A DNA stretch of 64,000 bases from Polytrichum commune (GCA_950295325.1 OX485803.1:3534001-3598000); one strand, 5' to 3'. Shown: positions 35,030 through 45,988, counted from the first letter of the stretch. Notes: generated by a model not told the origin, from the letters alone. Translations and numbers: made by a program.

Positions 35030-36141
35030 AAAAGAGTTTCATGATTCACTTTAGGCCGGTCATAGAGGAGTTTGGGCCACTTATACAAAAATCAAGGAGA
35101 GATATTGGTGGAAGGGGCTATACAAAGATGTTGAGGAGTTTGTATCATCTTGTGTGGTATGCCAATTGCAATCGAAGGCACGACATAGAAATGAATTACA
35201 TCCTACTTATCCCATTGCAATCCATTTTCAATGGATGATTGATTTGGTTGCTATGCCGAATGCAATGTGAGGAATGAAGTATCTTGTTTTAGCTAGAGAA
35301 GAACTTTCAAATTTTGTTGAGGGAAGGGTTTTGAGGACTAAGACAACAGATAATGTATACCGATTTATTCTTGAAGATATTTTTAGTCGGTATGGGAGCA
35401 TTGGTAGAATGAGAGCCGACATAGGAGAATTGGATGTCACTAAAGCCAAAGAATTCTTCAAGCGATATGGTGTGCAATTGAAGTTAACAACGGCCTATAA
35501 CCCTAAGGCTAATGGTAAGATTGAGAGGGGACATCCACCAATCATTCATGCATTAGTTAAAGCTTGTAAAGGGAAGTATAGTTTATGACCAAAGTTGCTA
35601 CCATTTGCCTTATGGGCGGATAGAACCACACATAGTACAGTAACTGGTTACATGCTTGTGGAGCTTATATATGGACAACAACCGATGATGCCAGTGGAAG
35701 AAGATATTCCCACATGGGTTTTTCTTTCATGGGAGGATGACATTAGTAGAGAGAGATTGTTGGAGCTTCGTATACAACAGCTTGAAAGGTTGCCTGAAGA
35801 CATAGAAATGGCATTGGAAAGATTAAAAGGTTGTCAGGCTCAACAACAAGAAGCGGTTTGACAAGACGCACCGATTGAGGATGAAGAAAATTGAAGAAGG
35901 AGATTGGGTAACATAGCACGGTGTGCAAGTTTGCAAGGAGATGGTTTGGACCTTACGTGGTGATCAAAGTGCATTCCAATGGGACTTATTCACTACGTGA
36001 ATTGGATGGGACGTTTCTATGAATACATGTAGCTGGTAAAAGAGTCAAGGTTTTTAAAAGAAGAGATGGAAGATTTGACCATGAAGAGCTAGCGGAACTT
36101 TTGGATCCAAACTCTCAAACTAATGAAGATGAAACTCAATG
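35030..36141 (+). pseudogene. Integrase of the young gypsy element, broken
   Basis: The zinc-binding part shows H near 35040, A-G-H-R-G near 35055 and C-V-V-C-Q-L near 35155 (an HHCC pattern). Core blocks are W-M-I-D-L-V near 35233, R-A-D-I-G-E-L-D near 35414 and G-K-I-E-R-G near 35515, supplying the D, D and E with about 34 residues between the last two. In-frame stops at 35052-35054, 35268-35270 and 35586-35588 and a frame change near 35845 break it. Beyond that, F-A-R-R-W-F-G-P-Y near 35930 and L-R-E-L-D-G near 35992 mark the C-terminal domain, with a stop near 36018. Host DNA joining by this copy's own enzyme is not expected. Confidence 0.88.
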
Positions 36142-36229
36142 AGAGTATGATCCAATAGAGGATGCAGCAGATCACAACGAGATTAATGAAGAAGACTAAA
36201 TTTGGCACATACCGGAGGATGTGCAGGTT

Positions 36230-36243
36230 TAGGGAGGGGTGAA
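36230..36243 (+). promoter_or_regulatory. Polypurine tract
   Basis: AGGGAGGGGTGAA directly precedes the 3' LTR and would prime plus-strand synthesis. Confidence 0.8.
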
Positions 36244-36988
36244 TGTCGTAGTGTAAATACGTACATTATTTACATGTGTACGTATTTTGTGTTTCATGGT
36301 GATTCCTTCACTTGGAGATGAAGGATGAAAGTAAAAGGGAATAGAATTAGATTACTTTTTTTGTTACTCATAGTTATTCGTAGTAACTTTTAGTTTATCT
36401 TTTTTTTTATCTTTTTTTTTTACTCTTAGTTTACTCTTATTACCCTTTTAGCCTTATTTCTAGTTTTATCCTTAGTTTATCTTTAGACCAATGGATAATT
36501 AGAAATCACGTGATGAGGATAAGAGGAGGATTTGAGGCCTTATCTCATATATGTGGTTGAGGAGAAGAGAGTGGGGAGAGACAAGTTTTTTGTTGTTGAA
36601 AGCTCGACGGTTGTTGTGTTTTTTTTTTGAGAAGAAAACTTGAAATAAAATATGCAATTGAGTTTTTTCATGTGATTGTTTTATCTTGAGTGTTTACATG
36701 CTTGAAGGAGAGTGTGTGAAAACAAAGTTGTGCTAGTTTGAGTGGAGGGAAGTTTGCTAGCTCTTGCATAGAAAGAGTTGAGACTTCGACCGTCCACAAA
36801 AAGACGGACAAGTCTTTGTTGGCAACAATCCTTTGAGAGAGTAAGACTTATTGATAGATTTGTTTTGTAAAGATTTGAAAGATTGAGGAAGTTTTGAGGA
36901 CAATTGAAGATTCGACGGTCCGGCGAGCGAAACCAGTTGCAGCCAGAAGCCCCGTGCTTTCCTAAAGCGGACCCCTCTCTCCACGACA
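36244..36988 (+). repeat. 3' LTR of the young gypsy element
   Basis: Offset by exactly 6900 bp from the 5' LTR and identical except at 36967. Followed by the second CCGG. Confidence 0.95.
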
Positions 36989-36992
36989 CCGG

Positions 36993-38106
36993 ATATGTGA
37001 GTGTGTGAAAGTAAGAATTCGTTTGCGCAAAGTGTACGCATTGAACAAATTGAAGTAAGATATTAGAGCCATATTGTGAGTAATAATACAATAAATTGAT
37101 TGTCTGAGAAGAAGTCATATCGTAGAGAAGGTATAATTGAATATCTTTCGGAAAGGATTGAGATGGATTCATGAGGGAGGAATTAGAGAGAGACTATTTG
37201 AGGGCGAACAGTGGCTGAGTGAAACCAAGTGAAATGGAACAGAGGGATGTTGAAGCAACCAGAACATAGCCAGATAAGATTCAGATACAAAAAGAGAATA
37301 GGCTTGAATGTTATATCAGAAGTTAACCTAATTTATCTCGCCAAGAGCCAGTAAAGGGAGCAAGCTTACGGTCATGAGTAAAATGAAATGAGAGAATGTC
37401 ACCGAGCTTTGATACAATCTTGATACCGTGAAATGAAAGGAAGACTATAGTCATTCTAAGAAAGTAACACCGGAGAGAGAGAGATCATACTAGAGAGTTG
37501 TGAGGCCAAACCCACCCCCCTTAAGCGTCCTAGTCCGGGTGATGGTTTTCAGAATCACATGTATTGTTTGTGTATTGAAAATGCTCCCTTAACATCCCAA
37601 GGCATGCATGTCATTTTGAATCACTTCGTTTATTAATGGTAGCCTCTTGACCCGTAGCCGAATTGGCTTTCTCAAGGGTCCAACCGGCGGCCTTGGCAAC
37701 ACAAGCTCTCAAAGATATTCCCCTTTGGCCCTTGATAATCCTCTTCTTCCCTCTTCCATTACTAGAGTCACCCACTTTCTCCATCGGCCTAACCTCCTTT
37801 GTTTCGCCACCGCGGATGTCCTCCACCTTCTCCATTAGTAATCCAAGTGATTTGTTTTGACCAATGGGTTCGAGTGTTGAAAAACACTTTTCTCAATGGT
37901 TCAAGCACCAATACACCCGAAAATCACACATGCCATACCTAGCCTAATGAATCCCATACTTACCTATGGTCTAAAATATTCTAAAATATTCTATTGTGGT
38001 CCAAGGTTAAATTGTGGTGAAGCACTAAGGCTAATATATCTTGATTCGTTAAGTTAAGGCCTAACAAGGCTAGCCCGGGCTTACTCCAAGATTTGCCTTG
38101 GCCCAT
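36993..38106. other. Flank of the gypsy insertion, no gene supported
   Basis: Continuation of the sequence left of 29344, rich in GACTATAGTC-like text that also appears near 28985 and 42330. Short frames at 37611-37860 on both strands have no recognised domain. Confidence 0.4.
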
Positions 38107-38810
38107 TAAAGTTACTTGCAGCTGCCCCGTTGGCATTCGACCAGTAGAGTTGTAGTTGATAGCGAGTCAGGTAGCCACCCCCGTTGGGCTTCGGCCATCA
38201 GAATGCAACTGCCCAGTTAGGACTCGGACAGCAGAGTGTAGCTGATCGGACAGCAGAGTGCAGCTGATAGCGAGTAAGGTAGCCACCCCCGTTGGGCTTC
38301 GGCCATTAGAATGCAACTGCCCAGTTAGGCCTCGGACAGCAGAGTGCAGCTGGTAGCGAGTAAGGTAGCCACCACCGTTGGGCTTCGGCCATCAGAATGC
38401 AACTGCCCAGTTAGGCCTCGGACAACAGAGTGCAGCTGGTAGCGAGTAAGGTAGCCACCACCGTTGGGCTTCGGCCATCAGAATGCAGCTGCCCAGTTAG
38501 GCCTCGGACAGCAAAGTGCAGCTGGTAGCGAGTAAGGTAGCCACCACCGTTGGGCTTCGGCCATCAGAATGCAACTGCCCAGTTAGGCCTCGGACAACAG
38601 AGTGCAGCTGGTAGCGAGTAAGGTAGCCACCACCGTTGGGCTTCGGCCATCAGAATGCAGCTGCCCAGTTAGGCCTCGGACAGCAAAGTGCAGCTGGTAG
38701 CGAGTAAGGTAGCCACCACCGTTGGGCTTCGGCCATCAGAATGCAACTGCCCAGTTAGGCCTCGGACAGCAGAGTGCAGCTGGTAGTGAGTAAGGTAGCC
38801 ACCACCGTTG
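38107..38810. repeat. 86-bp tandem array with a 172-bp dimer pattern
   Basis: GTAGCCACC marks each unit, at 38171, 38279, 38365, 38451, 38537, 38623, 38709 and 38795. Spacing is exactly 86 bp except between the first two (108 bp), where a 22-bp segment around CGGACAGCAGAGTG is duplicated. From 38365 on, two variants alternate (ATGCAACTGCC with GGACAACAGAG, ATGCAGCTGCC with GGACAGCAAAG), giving a 172-bp higher-order period. The unit is GC-rich compared with its surroundings. A degenerate unit starts near 38107. Confidence 0.95.
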
Positions 38811-38865
38811 AATCGTACAACCTTAAGTACTAATCCACACATCTCCTAATTCCTTCTCCCTTGTA

Positions 38866-39083
38866 CAGTAGGGGGACAAAAAGTTTGGCGTTTTTGCATT
38901 CCAGCAGAAAAAAAAGTCATGTCTGCAATCTTCTAAAATGCCCCAAAGGTGCAAAAATTGTCCCCTACCTGCCAAATTTGGAACTTGGGTTCTTTTATAA
39001 GCTGATTACATATCTGCAAAGTCTCGTGGCCTAGTAATTTACCAAAATGGTTTTATAGCTAATTTACCAACTAGTACCCTTTT
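38866..39083. repeat. Left terminal inverted repeat of the Tc1-type element
   Basis: Matches the reverse complement of 40795-41011 with four substitutions that I could count over about 217 bp. The tip is CAGTAGGGGGACAAAAAG; an inner CCTAGTAATTTACC block is also kept. Confidence 0.93.
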
Positions 39084-39413
39084 TGGTACCTTTAGTCACT
39101 AATATTAGCGTGAACTTCATACAATGAGGAGAATAAAGAAGTTAAACACCAATTAGTGAACTTCATTTACATTCTAATACTACTTCTGACTTGTTTGACA
39201 TCATGAAAAATCGATAATTGCCTAAATGACAATTTTGAAAACACTGAAACTATTGTCAATTGCAAAAATAATGCTTGACAATTGAAACTCTTTCAAAGGC
39301 ACATAAATTGTTTGTTAATCCTGTAAATAGGAGCACATAATCATCTATAAGTTAACTATATAAGCACAAATTTATGTAGCCTAAAAATAGGAAAAATAGA
39401 ATTTATTGCAAAT

Positions 39414-40418
39414 TTACCAATGCGTGTGCCCTCCTCTAGCTTCAATCACAGATTGCAATCTAGCTGGCATTGAATGACATAAAGTAAGAAGTTGACTACT
39501 ACTAACTAATGTCCACTCTCTTTGTATAGTTGCTTTCAACTCATCTAAGGACTTGGGAATTGATTGGCCATGTTGGACTGCATTTTTTAAAAGCTTCCAA
39601 ACATTCTCTAGTGGATTGAGATCAGGACTATTTGCAGGCCATTCAAGCTTCTCTATAAGGTGTGATTTTCTCCATTCTTCAGGGGCTTTACTTCGGTGCA
39701 CTGGAGCTCCATCTTCCATAAGTATAGCACGTGAGACTTGGCCCATAAATTGAAGCAAATGGCCATCATAGACCAACTCCACAAAATCAATAGCTTTGCG
39801 ACGATCCTTTGGCATAAACACAAGCTCTGATTTTTTGTCTCCTCCAAACCCTCCCCAAATCATGAGAGATGTCCTCCCACTCTTGAAAGTGGGAACTACA
39901 CAACTTGATGAATATCGCTCATATGCTGTTCTCCAAACATGAATTTGTCTTGAATCTTTGCCAATTTCAAAACTAGATTCATCTGTCCAACAAACACGCT
40001 CCCACTCTTTGGCACTCCATCCACAATATTGTCTTGCAAAATGTAGCCGCCGCGATATATGAAGAGGTTTCAAGAAAGGCTTCTTCACCGCAATTCTACT
40101 AAAAATGTTGTGGTCATGCAAAACACGGCGAACAGTCCTAGTACTCACATCCACAGGGCAAGCATTGGTGATATCTTGAAGTGATGATCGACGATGAGTT
40201 TTGGAGAACAATAAAATTTGACGAACATCCCTCTCACTAAGTTTCTTAGGTCTTCCAGTGCTTGAATTTGCCTGGTAAGTTTCATGCTCTCTAAATTGCT
40301 TAGTGATTCTTTGCACTGTCCTACTTGACTCTCCTATAATTCTTGCAATACGAGCACCACTCATTCCCCCCTCACTCATTCCCACTATGCGGGCACGAAT
40401 TTCATCTGGAATTGTCAT
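39414..40418 (-). CDS. Tc1-type transposase, DD34E
   Basis: This enzyme cuts at the element ends and joins them to TA sites in nuclear DNA. From the ATG at 40418 (M-T-I-P-D-E) it is 334 residues, normal for Tc1-type transposases (about 340); an upstream in-frame TTG at 40463 is less likely as a start. Residues 1-45 form a first helix-turn-helix (M-S-G-A-R-I-A-R-I-I-G), 55-59 is a GRPR-like linker (G-R-P-K-K), and 60-115 a second DNA-binding domain. The catalytic triad is intact: D146 (C-W-T-D-E-S), D236 (M-E-D-G-A-P) and E271 (N-P-L-E-N-V-W), with 34 residues between the last two. W-P-A-N-S-P-D-L-N-P is the usual block before the glutamate. No stop or frameshift is seen. The promoter is not identified; the 3' end lies 330 bp from the left TIR. 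Confidence 0.93.
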   Translation of the reverse strand: MTIPDEIRARIVGMSEGGMSGARIARIIGESSRTVQRITKQFREHETYQANSSTGRPKKLSERDVRQILLFSKTHRRSSLQDITNACPVDVSTRTVRRVLHDHNIFSRIAVKKPFLKPLHISRRLHFARQYCGWSAKEWERVCWTDESSFEIGKDSRQIHVWRTAYERYSSSCVVPTFKSGRTSLMIWGGFGGDKKSELVFMPKDRRKAIDFVELVYDGHLLQFMGQVSRAILMEDGAPVHRSKAPEEWRKSHLIEKLEWPANSPDLNPLENVWKLLKNAVQHGQSIPKSLDELKATIQREWTLVSSSQLLTLCHSMPARLQSVIEARGGHTHW

Positions 40419-40794
40419 GATTGTCTTCAAAATGCTACAAAGTAAGCCCCCCCTCTGCAACAACCAAAAATCAATTGATCAAAAATAATGAATGAATCAA
40501 ATCGATTACAGGTAAACAAAAAATCCAGCTTATGGAAGCAACAGAACAAATCACCAAGCACAATCTCAAATCAAATAACTGGCTTCTCACTGCTTATATA
40601 ACCAAATTATTGATATTTTCATACTCATACATCAAATGTTTTCAGGACAAGTGGAAACCTTCAAATTGACAAGTGGATGATGCTTTGTGTAATATCTATG
40701 CTAAACGAAGCATCCATGATGATATTTCAATTTTAGAACCATGAGGTGTCTAATTCTCTTTAACATTTAGAATGTACCTTCTACATCATGTTGA

Positions 40795-41011
40795 AAAGGG
40801 TACTAGTTGATAAATTAGCTATAAAACCATTTTGGTAAATTACTAGGCCACGAGACTTTGCAGACATGTAATCAGCTTATAAAAGAACCCAAGTTCCAAA
40901 TTTGGTAGGTAGGGGACAATTTTTGCACCTTTGGTGCATTTTAGAAGATTGCAGACATGACTTTTTTTTCTGCTGGAATGCAAAAACGCCAAACTTTTTG
41001 TCCCCCTACTG
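40795..41011. repeat. Right terminal inverted repeat of the Tc1-type element
   Basis: Partner of 38866-39083. It ends CCCCCTACTG, followed by the target TA. Confidence 0.93.
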
Positions 41012-41013
41012 TA

Positions 41014-43150
41014 CTTTGGGATAAGTGAGCTAACTTACCCGCTAATGAACTAAACTAATCTAACACACAACTACTCTAAGAGCTACTTCTTTCACACACC
41101 TTGTATCAAGTTCTAAGAACTCACCCCCTTTAGAGACAATAAGAGAGAGAGCTTAACTAATGAACTCCACTAAAACTAATATCCTACACACGTGGCTCAA
41201 GCTATTAAGGACTTGCTCCCTTGAGAGCGCTTGATGGAGAGAGAGGAAAATGAGAGAGAAAACACCTTAAGTAGCAAAGAGGGAGAGAGGGGGAGAGGGA
41301 GAGAAAGGTGAGGATAGGGTGAGAGGATTAGCACCTCCAATCACAATCCCTTAACCTTCACCTTCAAAGTAGGGACTAATCCCCTTCCACCAAGCTTCCT
41401 TCTTCCTAAACTAACAAGATGGATCCAAAAGTGGGCATTTAACCCGCGGAGCTCACCTTGCCTCACCTTACCCCCTACTCACATAATCAAGGCATTCTCC
41501 TATTGAACTCAACCCTTGAAATAACCACACAACACATTCTAATGCCTACACTTAAATCCACACCACACTTCACTCTTTTTATGTTTTGTGAATAATCATA
41601 ACACCTCAAAGTCAAACTAAAATTGGTTTCGAAGAGTTAATCACCACATGTGGGCACCATTTTGGGCTCACGAGAGTCGAGCCATAACTTGGACATTACC
41701 GGCCAGAGAAAGGATTATTGTCATTCCAGAAGAGCAAGCGTCCTGTGAGAGAGAGGTTCGCGAGGCTATCGAGAGAAAGAGGAAAGAGAACCAAAAGCAA
41801 GAAGGACCATTGCCAAGGCGAGAGACAAGAGTACCTAGAGTCAGTTAGGTTTAGTATGAGGAAGTGACTGAGAAAGAGAGTAGTATCAAACTGGAGATAG
41901 CCGCAGTCTTATGATGAGATTAGGGGCAAGTTAGCCTTTGATATGGGAAGAGTACGGGCTAAGCGTGCATAATTCATCATTACTTAGCATATGAGATGAC
42001 TGCCTGGCATTGAGATGTCTCATTGGGAAATGGATGGTTGAAGTTAATTTTAGTATTGGGCGTGATGAATACTTGGCTAACCAAAGCTTTAAGCTAATAT
42101 AGAATATAGCCCTGTTTGTTTACTCTATCTTGAAGTGTGCAGAGATTGCAGACCGGAATGTGATGGAAGATGGTTCATGAATGAGATAAGTTATTAAAGG
42201 AAGATTAATGTGAGTAAAATAATTAATAAAACCATTGCATTGAATGAGATTGTTTGAATTAGGATTGAGGATATTGTATTGTTGTTTCATGGAAACTAAC
42301 CCCAATAGGGTGAAAACCCATTGGAAGACTATTGTCCGGATACTAAAAGACTATTGTCCAAGCTATTGAGCTTCATGACTGCAGTAGGTCAAAACATAGA
42401 GTGATAGAAAATACCTTGAAGATAGGACAGAATCACTCACGACCAAAGAGGCACGAACGAACCATAAGAGTGGAGAATGTGGAGAATAAAGAAGGAATGA
42501 AGGGATACAAGTCCTAAGTTGTTATTGTGATCCTTAAATCCAATGTGACATTAACCCTTATAGAGATTATCTCAGTCTTCCTGGAGACATAGTTCCCTGG
42601 ATTTGTTGTTTTCAGTCATAGCAAAAACTTACTACATGCTTCTTGTCATGTTCTCAATGGCCCTTAGAGTTGTCGCCCTTGGTGTTGCGTCCCCGGTGTT
42701 GTCGCCTTGGTGTTGCATCCTTGGTTTTGCTGCTTTAAAATTTTTCCATTGTTATAATGGACTGGTCTTCTAACCTCATTCATGTCCACGAGTCAAATGC
42801 ATCTAACAGATGATTGCACAAGAAGTGGGTTTTAACTATGCATGGTTCTACATTGAATGTGTTCATTACTTTGTGGACACTAATTTGTGTGAGTAATTTC
42901 CTCTTATATTTCTATCTATGTCCAAAAACTTAAGTTTCTAGAGGCCAAAATATGCTCAATACTTGCAGATGTGCTTGCATTGTTTATAAAGAAATGAATG
43001 TTGAACCTCACAAAAATACAAAAATAATTTCCAAACCCTCATGCCAAGCTTGCAGTGGTTGATTTTAAAATTACATTAAAACATTCATTAAGTTGATTAC
43101 ACTTTGTGTAACTTAATATTAAAAAAGATGTTATTAATTATACCAAAATA
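41014..43150. other. Intergenic, no gene supported
   Basis: 41640-41850 has a charged frame with an R-E-V-R-E-A-I-E-R-K-R-K stretch that could be a gag-like coiled remnant, not recognised. GA-rich text lies at 41230-41310. Near 42670-42735 a GGTGTTGC phrase repeats three times. Otherwise AT-rich and featureless. Confidence 0.4.
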
Positions 43151-43156
43151 TCATGG

Positions 43157-43380
43157 TTATAGGATACTAGTGGATATGTATCCAAATATTTTGCATCCCT
43201 CATCACTCATAATTGACCGCTCACCCCTCACATGATAGCACTCCCCATTCACTAAGTTCCTTTTCTTCTCATCCAATACACCCCTAGCAAATTCTTTGCT
43301 AATACGAGAATTGGCAATAGCAGGAGTTTCATATACTTTGGGCCACAACTCCTTAGCTTGATTTTTAGTGAAACGACATC
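43157..43380 (-). pseudogene. Unrecognised coding-like fragment
   Basis: The minus-strand frame 43157-43348, open upstream to about 43380, reads like protein (W-P-K-V-Y-E-T-P-A-I-A-N-S, then S-K-E-F-A-R-G). I cannot name the family. It flanks the left tip of the 43398-44574 element, which seems to have inserted beside it. Part of it (GGGAGTGCTATCAT) recurs near 19343. Confidence 0.3.
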
Positions 43381-43397
43381 TATGTTATGGAATACTA

Positions 43398-44574
43398 CAC
43401 TAAATATAATATTTAGTGTCACTTACTATGTGGAGTTACATAGTGCTATATCTTTTTAGTATTGATGTAATTTTCTACCAAGTAATTCATTGATTGTTAG
43501 TTATCTATAGTGTCCAACAATAAATCTGACATTTGTTGGGAAAATATGAGATATGGGTGCAAGCATGGTAAAGTAGACCAAAAAAGTGCTCTCGTACACT
43601 AAAACCATAGTGTTTTTGGTCAAAGGCCTTGAAAATAATAGAAAAGTGTTATTTAATCTGGATTTTTTATGATGACCTCTATTGTTGTGTTAAATATTAA
43701 AATCTAGAATATCAAGTTGAGATCTTCAATACTTAGCATCTAAAGTGATGCCCAAAAGCAAATGATTGTTTGGTTTTGGACGTATATTGCATGACCTTAT
43801 TTTGAAGCTGGAATTTTTAATATTCCTTGAATTCATTATCTACTTGAGGGCATCCTCGGGGGGGGGGTAGTCATTGGTTGGAGTAGCAATATACGTGCGA
43901 ACAAATGATAGGATATTTAAAAAACATGGGGGCAAAAAATTATAATTGGACTTAAGAGTAATATAGGGTATCAAAAATGGCACTGGATATCTTTAAAGTA
44001 CTATAGGGTATGGAACAATAGGTAATTTGGAATTATAAGTAATGCAAGCCATTTTTATATTAACCCAAAGTAGAAATTTACATAATGATAGCATGTGAAA
44101 AAAAGAAGAGAATTGAAAGTAATACCCCCCTATAAAATAGTGGTTGTTCGCACCTATATCCTTAACTTTTTAACACACTGCCCCCCCCCCCCCGAGAGGG
44201 CATCATCACAAAAAATTCAAGAAAACTATCAATTCAATGTAATTTTATAATATTTTAAACAAATTTTAGACATTCATTTGTTCAATATCACCTACTTGCA
44301 CACCACTTGCACCATCTTCTAAAATATGTAGACTTTTCTTGGAAATTTTTTTTATCATAAATTGCTTGGCTTTGTGTATCATGATGTTTTTAAAAAGTCT
44401 ATTTTTCTTTTCTTCATAAAATTCAAAATTATTACAAAAAATTGAATCACTTTCACTTAATACTAGGCGGGGATTAGGAGTTGTCCACTTTACTATGCTT
44501 GCACCCATATATAGTCAATATATATAACATTGCATAATTCCAAATAGTAAGTGACATGAATATCATATTTATTG
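43398..44574. mobile_element. Non-autonomous inverted-repeat element with CACTA-like tip
   Basis: Left tip CACTAAATATAATATTTAGTG, then TCACTTACTATGTGGA. The right end in reverse complement reads CAATAAATATGATATTCATG, then TCACTTACTATTTGGA. A second inverted pair lies inside (TGGGTGCAAGCATGGTAAAGT near 43558 and its inverse near 44505). The tip matches the left tip of the 23018-26317 element. The 3-bp flanks (CTA and TTG) disagree, so a CACTA TSD is not shown. 44266-44508 (minus) is an open frame of 80 codons without recognised domain. A 342-bp MITE is nested at 43855-44196. Confidence 0.55.
43855..44196. mobile_element. Nested MITE with 8-bp target duplication AGGGCATC
   Basis: 342 bp with direct repeats AGGGCATC at 43847-43854 and 44197-44204. 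The tips are CTCGGGGGGG on both sides in inverted orientation, and an inner block ATATACGTGCGAACAA is matched by ATATAGGTGCGAACAA in the inverted right end, so the TIR is about 55 bp. The copy at 18890-19393 lacks this segment at the matching place, which confirms an insertion. An 8-bp duplication fits hAT; the G-run tip is unusual. Confidence 0.88.
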
Positions 44575-45951
44575 TTGTAATCATGTGGTTATAACTTGGT
44601 ATAAGGATGATCTAGTTAAACCAATTAGCCGTCACGGATCAAAAACTCTATGAGGCATGTTCATATGATTATAGGAATCATGTGAAAGGTACAAAATGAA
44701 GCTCAATAATGTTTACACAAGTTATTGCACATCATTACTAAACATTTCAAAGACCCACACACATTCAATTCAATCACACAAAAATACTTGAGAATACCAC
44801 TCAAAGAGGGGTTGAACTTGTAACCCGCTTTGGGTTATTGCCCCAGCAACTTGGGTGCACGTGCAACCCATTGTTAGAAACCTGCATCCCCATCAAACCT
44901 ATTGTTAGTGCATGTGCCTAACATGTATATTACATGCAAATATAGATTCAATCTTACATTGAAAAAACCACTTGGGAGCGCAATAGGAACACATATCATG
45001 TTCTCTACCTAATTATCCTCCTATCTTTCATAGTCTTGGTGATCTTCATCTTCAAATTATGTTACGTCTTCATCCTCATCATCTTCTTGCATGGTTAATT
45101 ATATTTGTTCATATGTAGTACTATCCTTGGTGTACATAGAAACACCATTGTTTTGCTTGGGAGTTGCTTGAGGCATGTGAAATTTGGTGACCTTCACAAT
45201 GAGAGAAGATGTATGATGTATTCTTAATAATCATGAATTTTGAAGCAATATTAAACTTTGCAGGTTTCTCCCTTGTTGTTTATAGTATCTCCTAGTAAGC
45301 AAATCAAATTTAGCTCCAAAGCAATTCCCAAAGCCATTAGGCCCCACAACTTGCGTCAAAGTATGCAATGGTTGGGTGCATTGCAAAACCCACCACTTAC
45401 AATTCTCTTTGTTCCTGACGTCTACTTTGGTAACAAAATTATCCTCTAGGAGAATATCAAATGTTAGGTCATCTCCATTACCCCCCTACCCTTGTATGGT
45501 CATTGTCAGGGTCACAAGCTTTGTTTGTGGGGCCATAAGGATCCAAGATTTTAATATCCATGGACTCACATTGTTGAAGGCATGAACCTCCTATGGCATT
45601 TGTGCAATATGCATAAATACATGATAGGAGACGTGCTTCCAATAGAGTGTTATTCATTGCATTAATTGAGTGAACACAATGCATGTTCCTAGATCCAAGT
45701 ACAATTTTGCAAATGATTCCTTTTTTCCTATCAACATTTCACAATCCTATCTCCTAGAAAACTCGCCTAATTGTTTCTCAGGCTTGAGAGTAAGCCACAT
45801 GGTCCTTGCTCATGGAGGCCTTGAGGGAATTGACAACATTTATTGTACTCTGCAATGGAAGACCTCCAATAGGTTTCAATTGCTCCTTCCTATGGTTTTT
45901 TTTAAGACAATACTAGCACTATCATGGGGCCCCTCATATGACTAGTGCCCC

Positions 45952-45988
<37 letters not shown>

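Larger units (their letters stand above)
29344..36988 (+). mobile_element. Full-length, recently inserted Ty3/gypsy retrotransposon with broken pol
   Basis: 7645 bp with two LTRs of 745 bp that differ, by direct comparison, at one position only (T at 30067, C at 36967). The flanks are CCGG on both sides (29340-29343 and 36989-36992), a 4-bp TSD. Order after the 5' LTR: primer-binding site, gag, protease, reverse transcriptase, RNase H, integrase, polypurine tract, 3' LTR. RT before integrase makes it Ty3/gypsy. Despite the near-identical LTRs, pol carries several in-frame stops and at least four frame changes, so this copy cannot make a complete polyprotein. Confidence 0.95.
38866..41011 (-). 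mobile_element. Complete Tc1-type DNA transposon (DD34E)
   Basis: 2146 bp flanked by TA at 38864-38865 and 41012-41013. The ends start CAGTAGGGGGACAAAAAG in both directions, and the inverted repeats run about 217 bp. A single uninterrupted minus-strand transposase gene lies between them. TA target, CAGT tips, one intronless gene and a DD34E triad together define a Tc1-type element of the IS630-Tc1-mariner superfamily. All parts needed for transposition appear present. It sits 55 bp right of the 86-bp array. Confidence 0.93.

Noticed and set aside
38107-38810. CRISPR array
   Set aside because: Units are contiguous 86-bp tandem repeats without unique spacers, in eukaryotic transposon-rich DNA.
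40419-40463. 45-bp N-terminal extension of the Tc1-type transposase
   Set aside because: It begins at TTG, and the ATG at 40418 gives the usual Tc1 length and N-terminal start.
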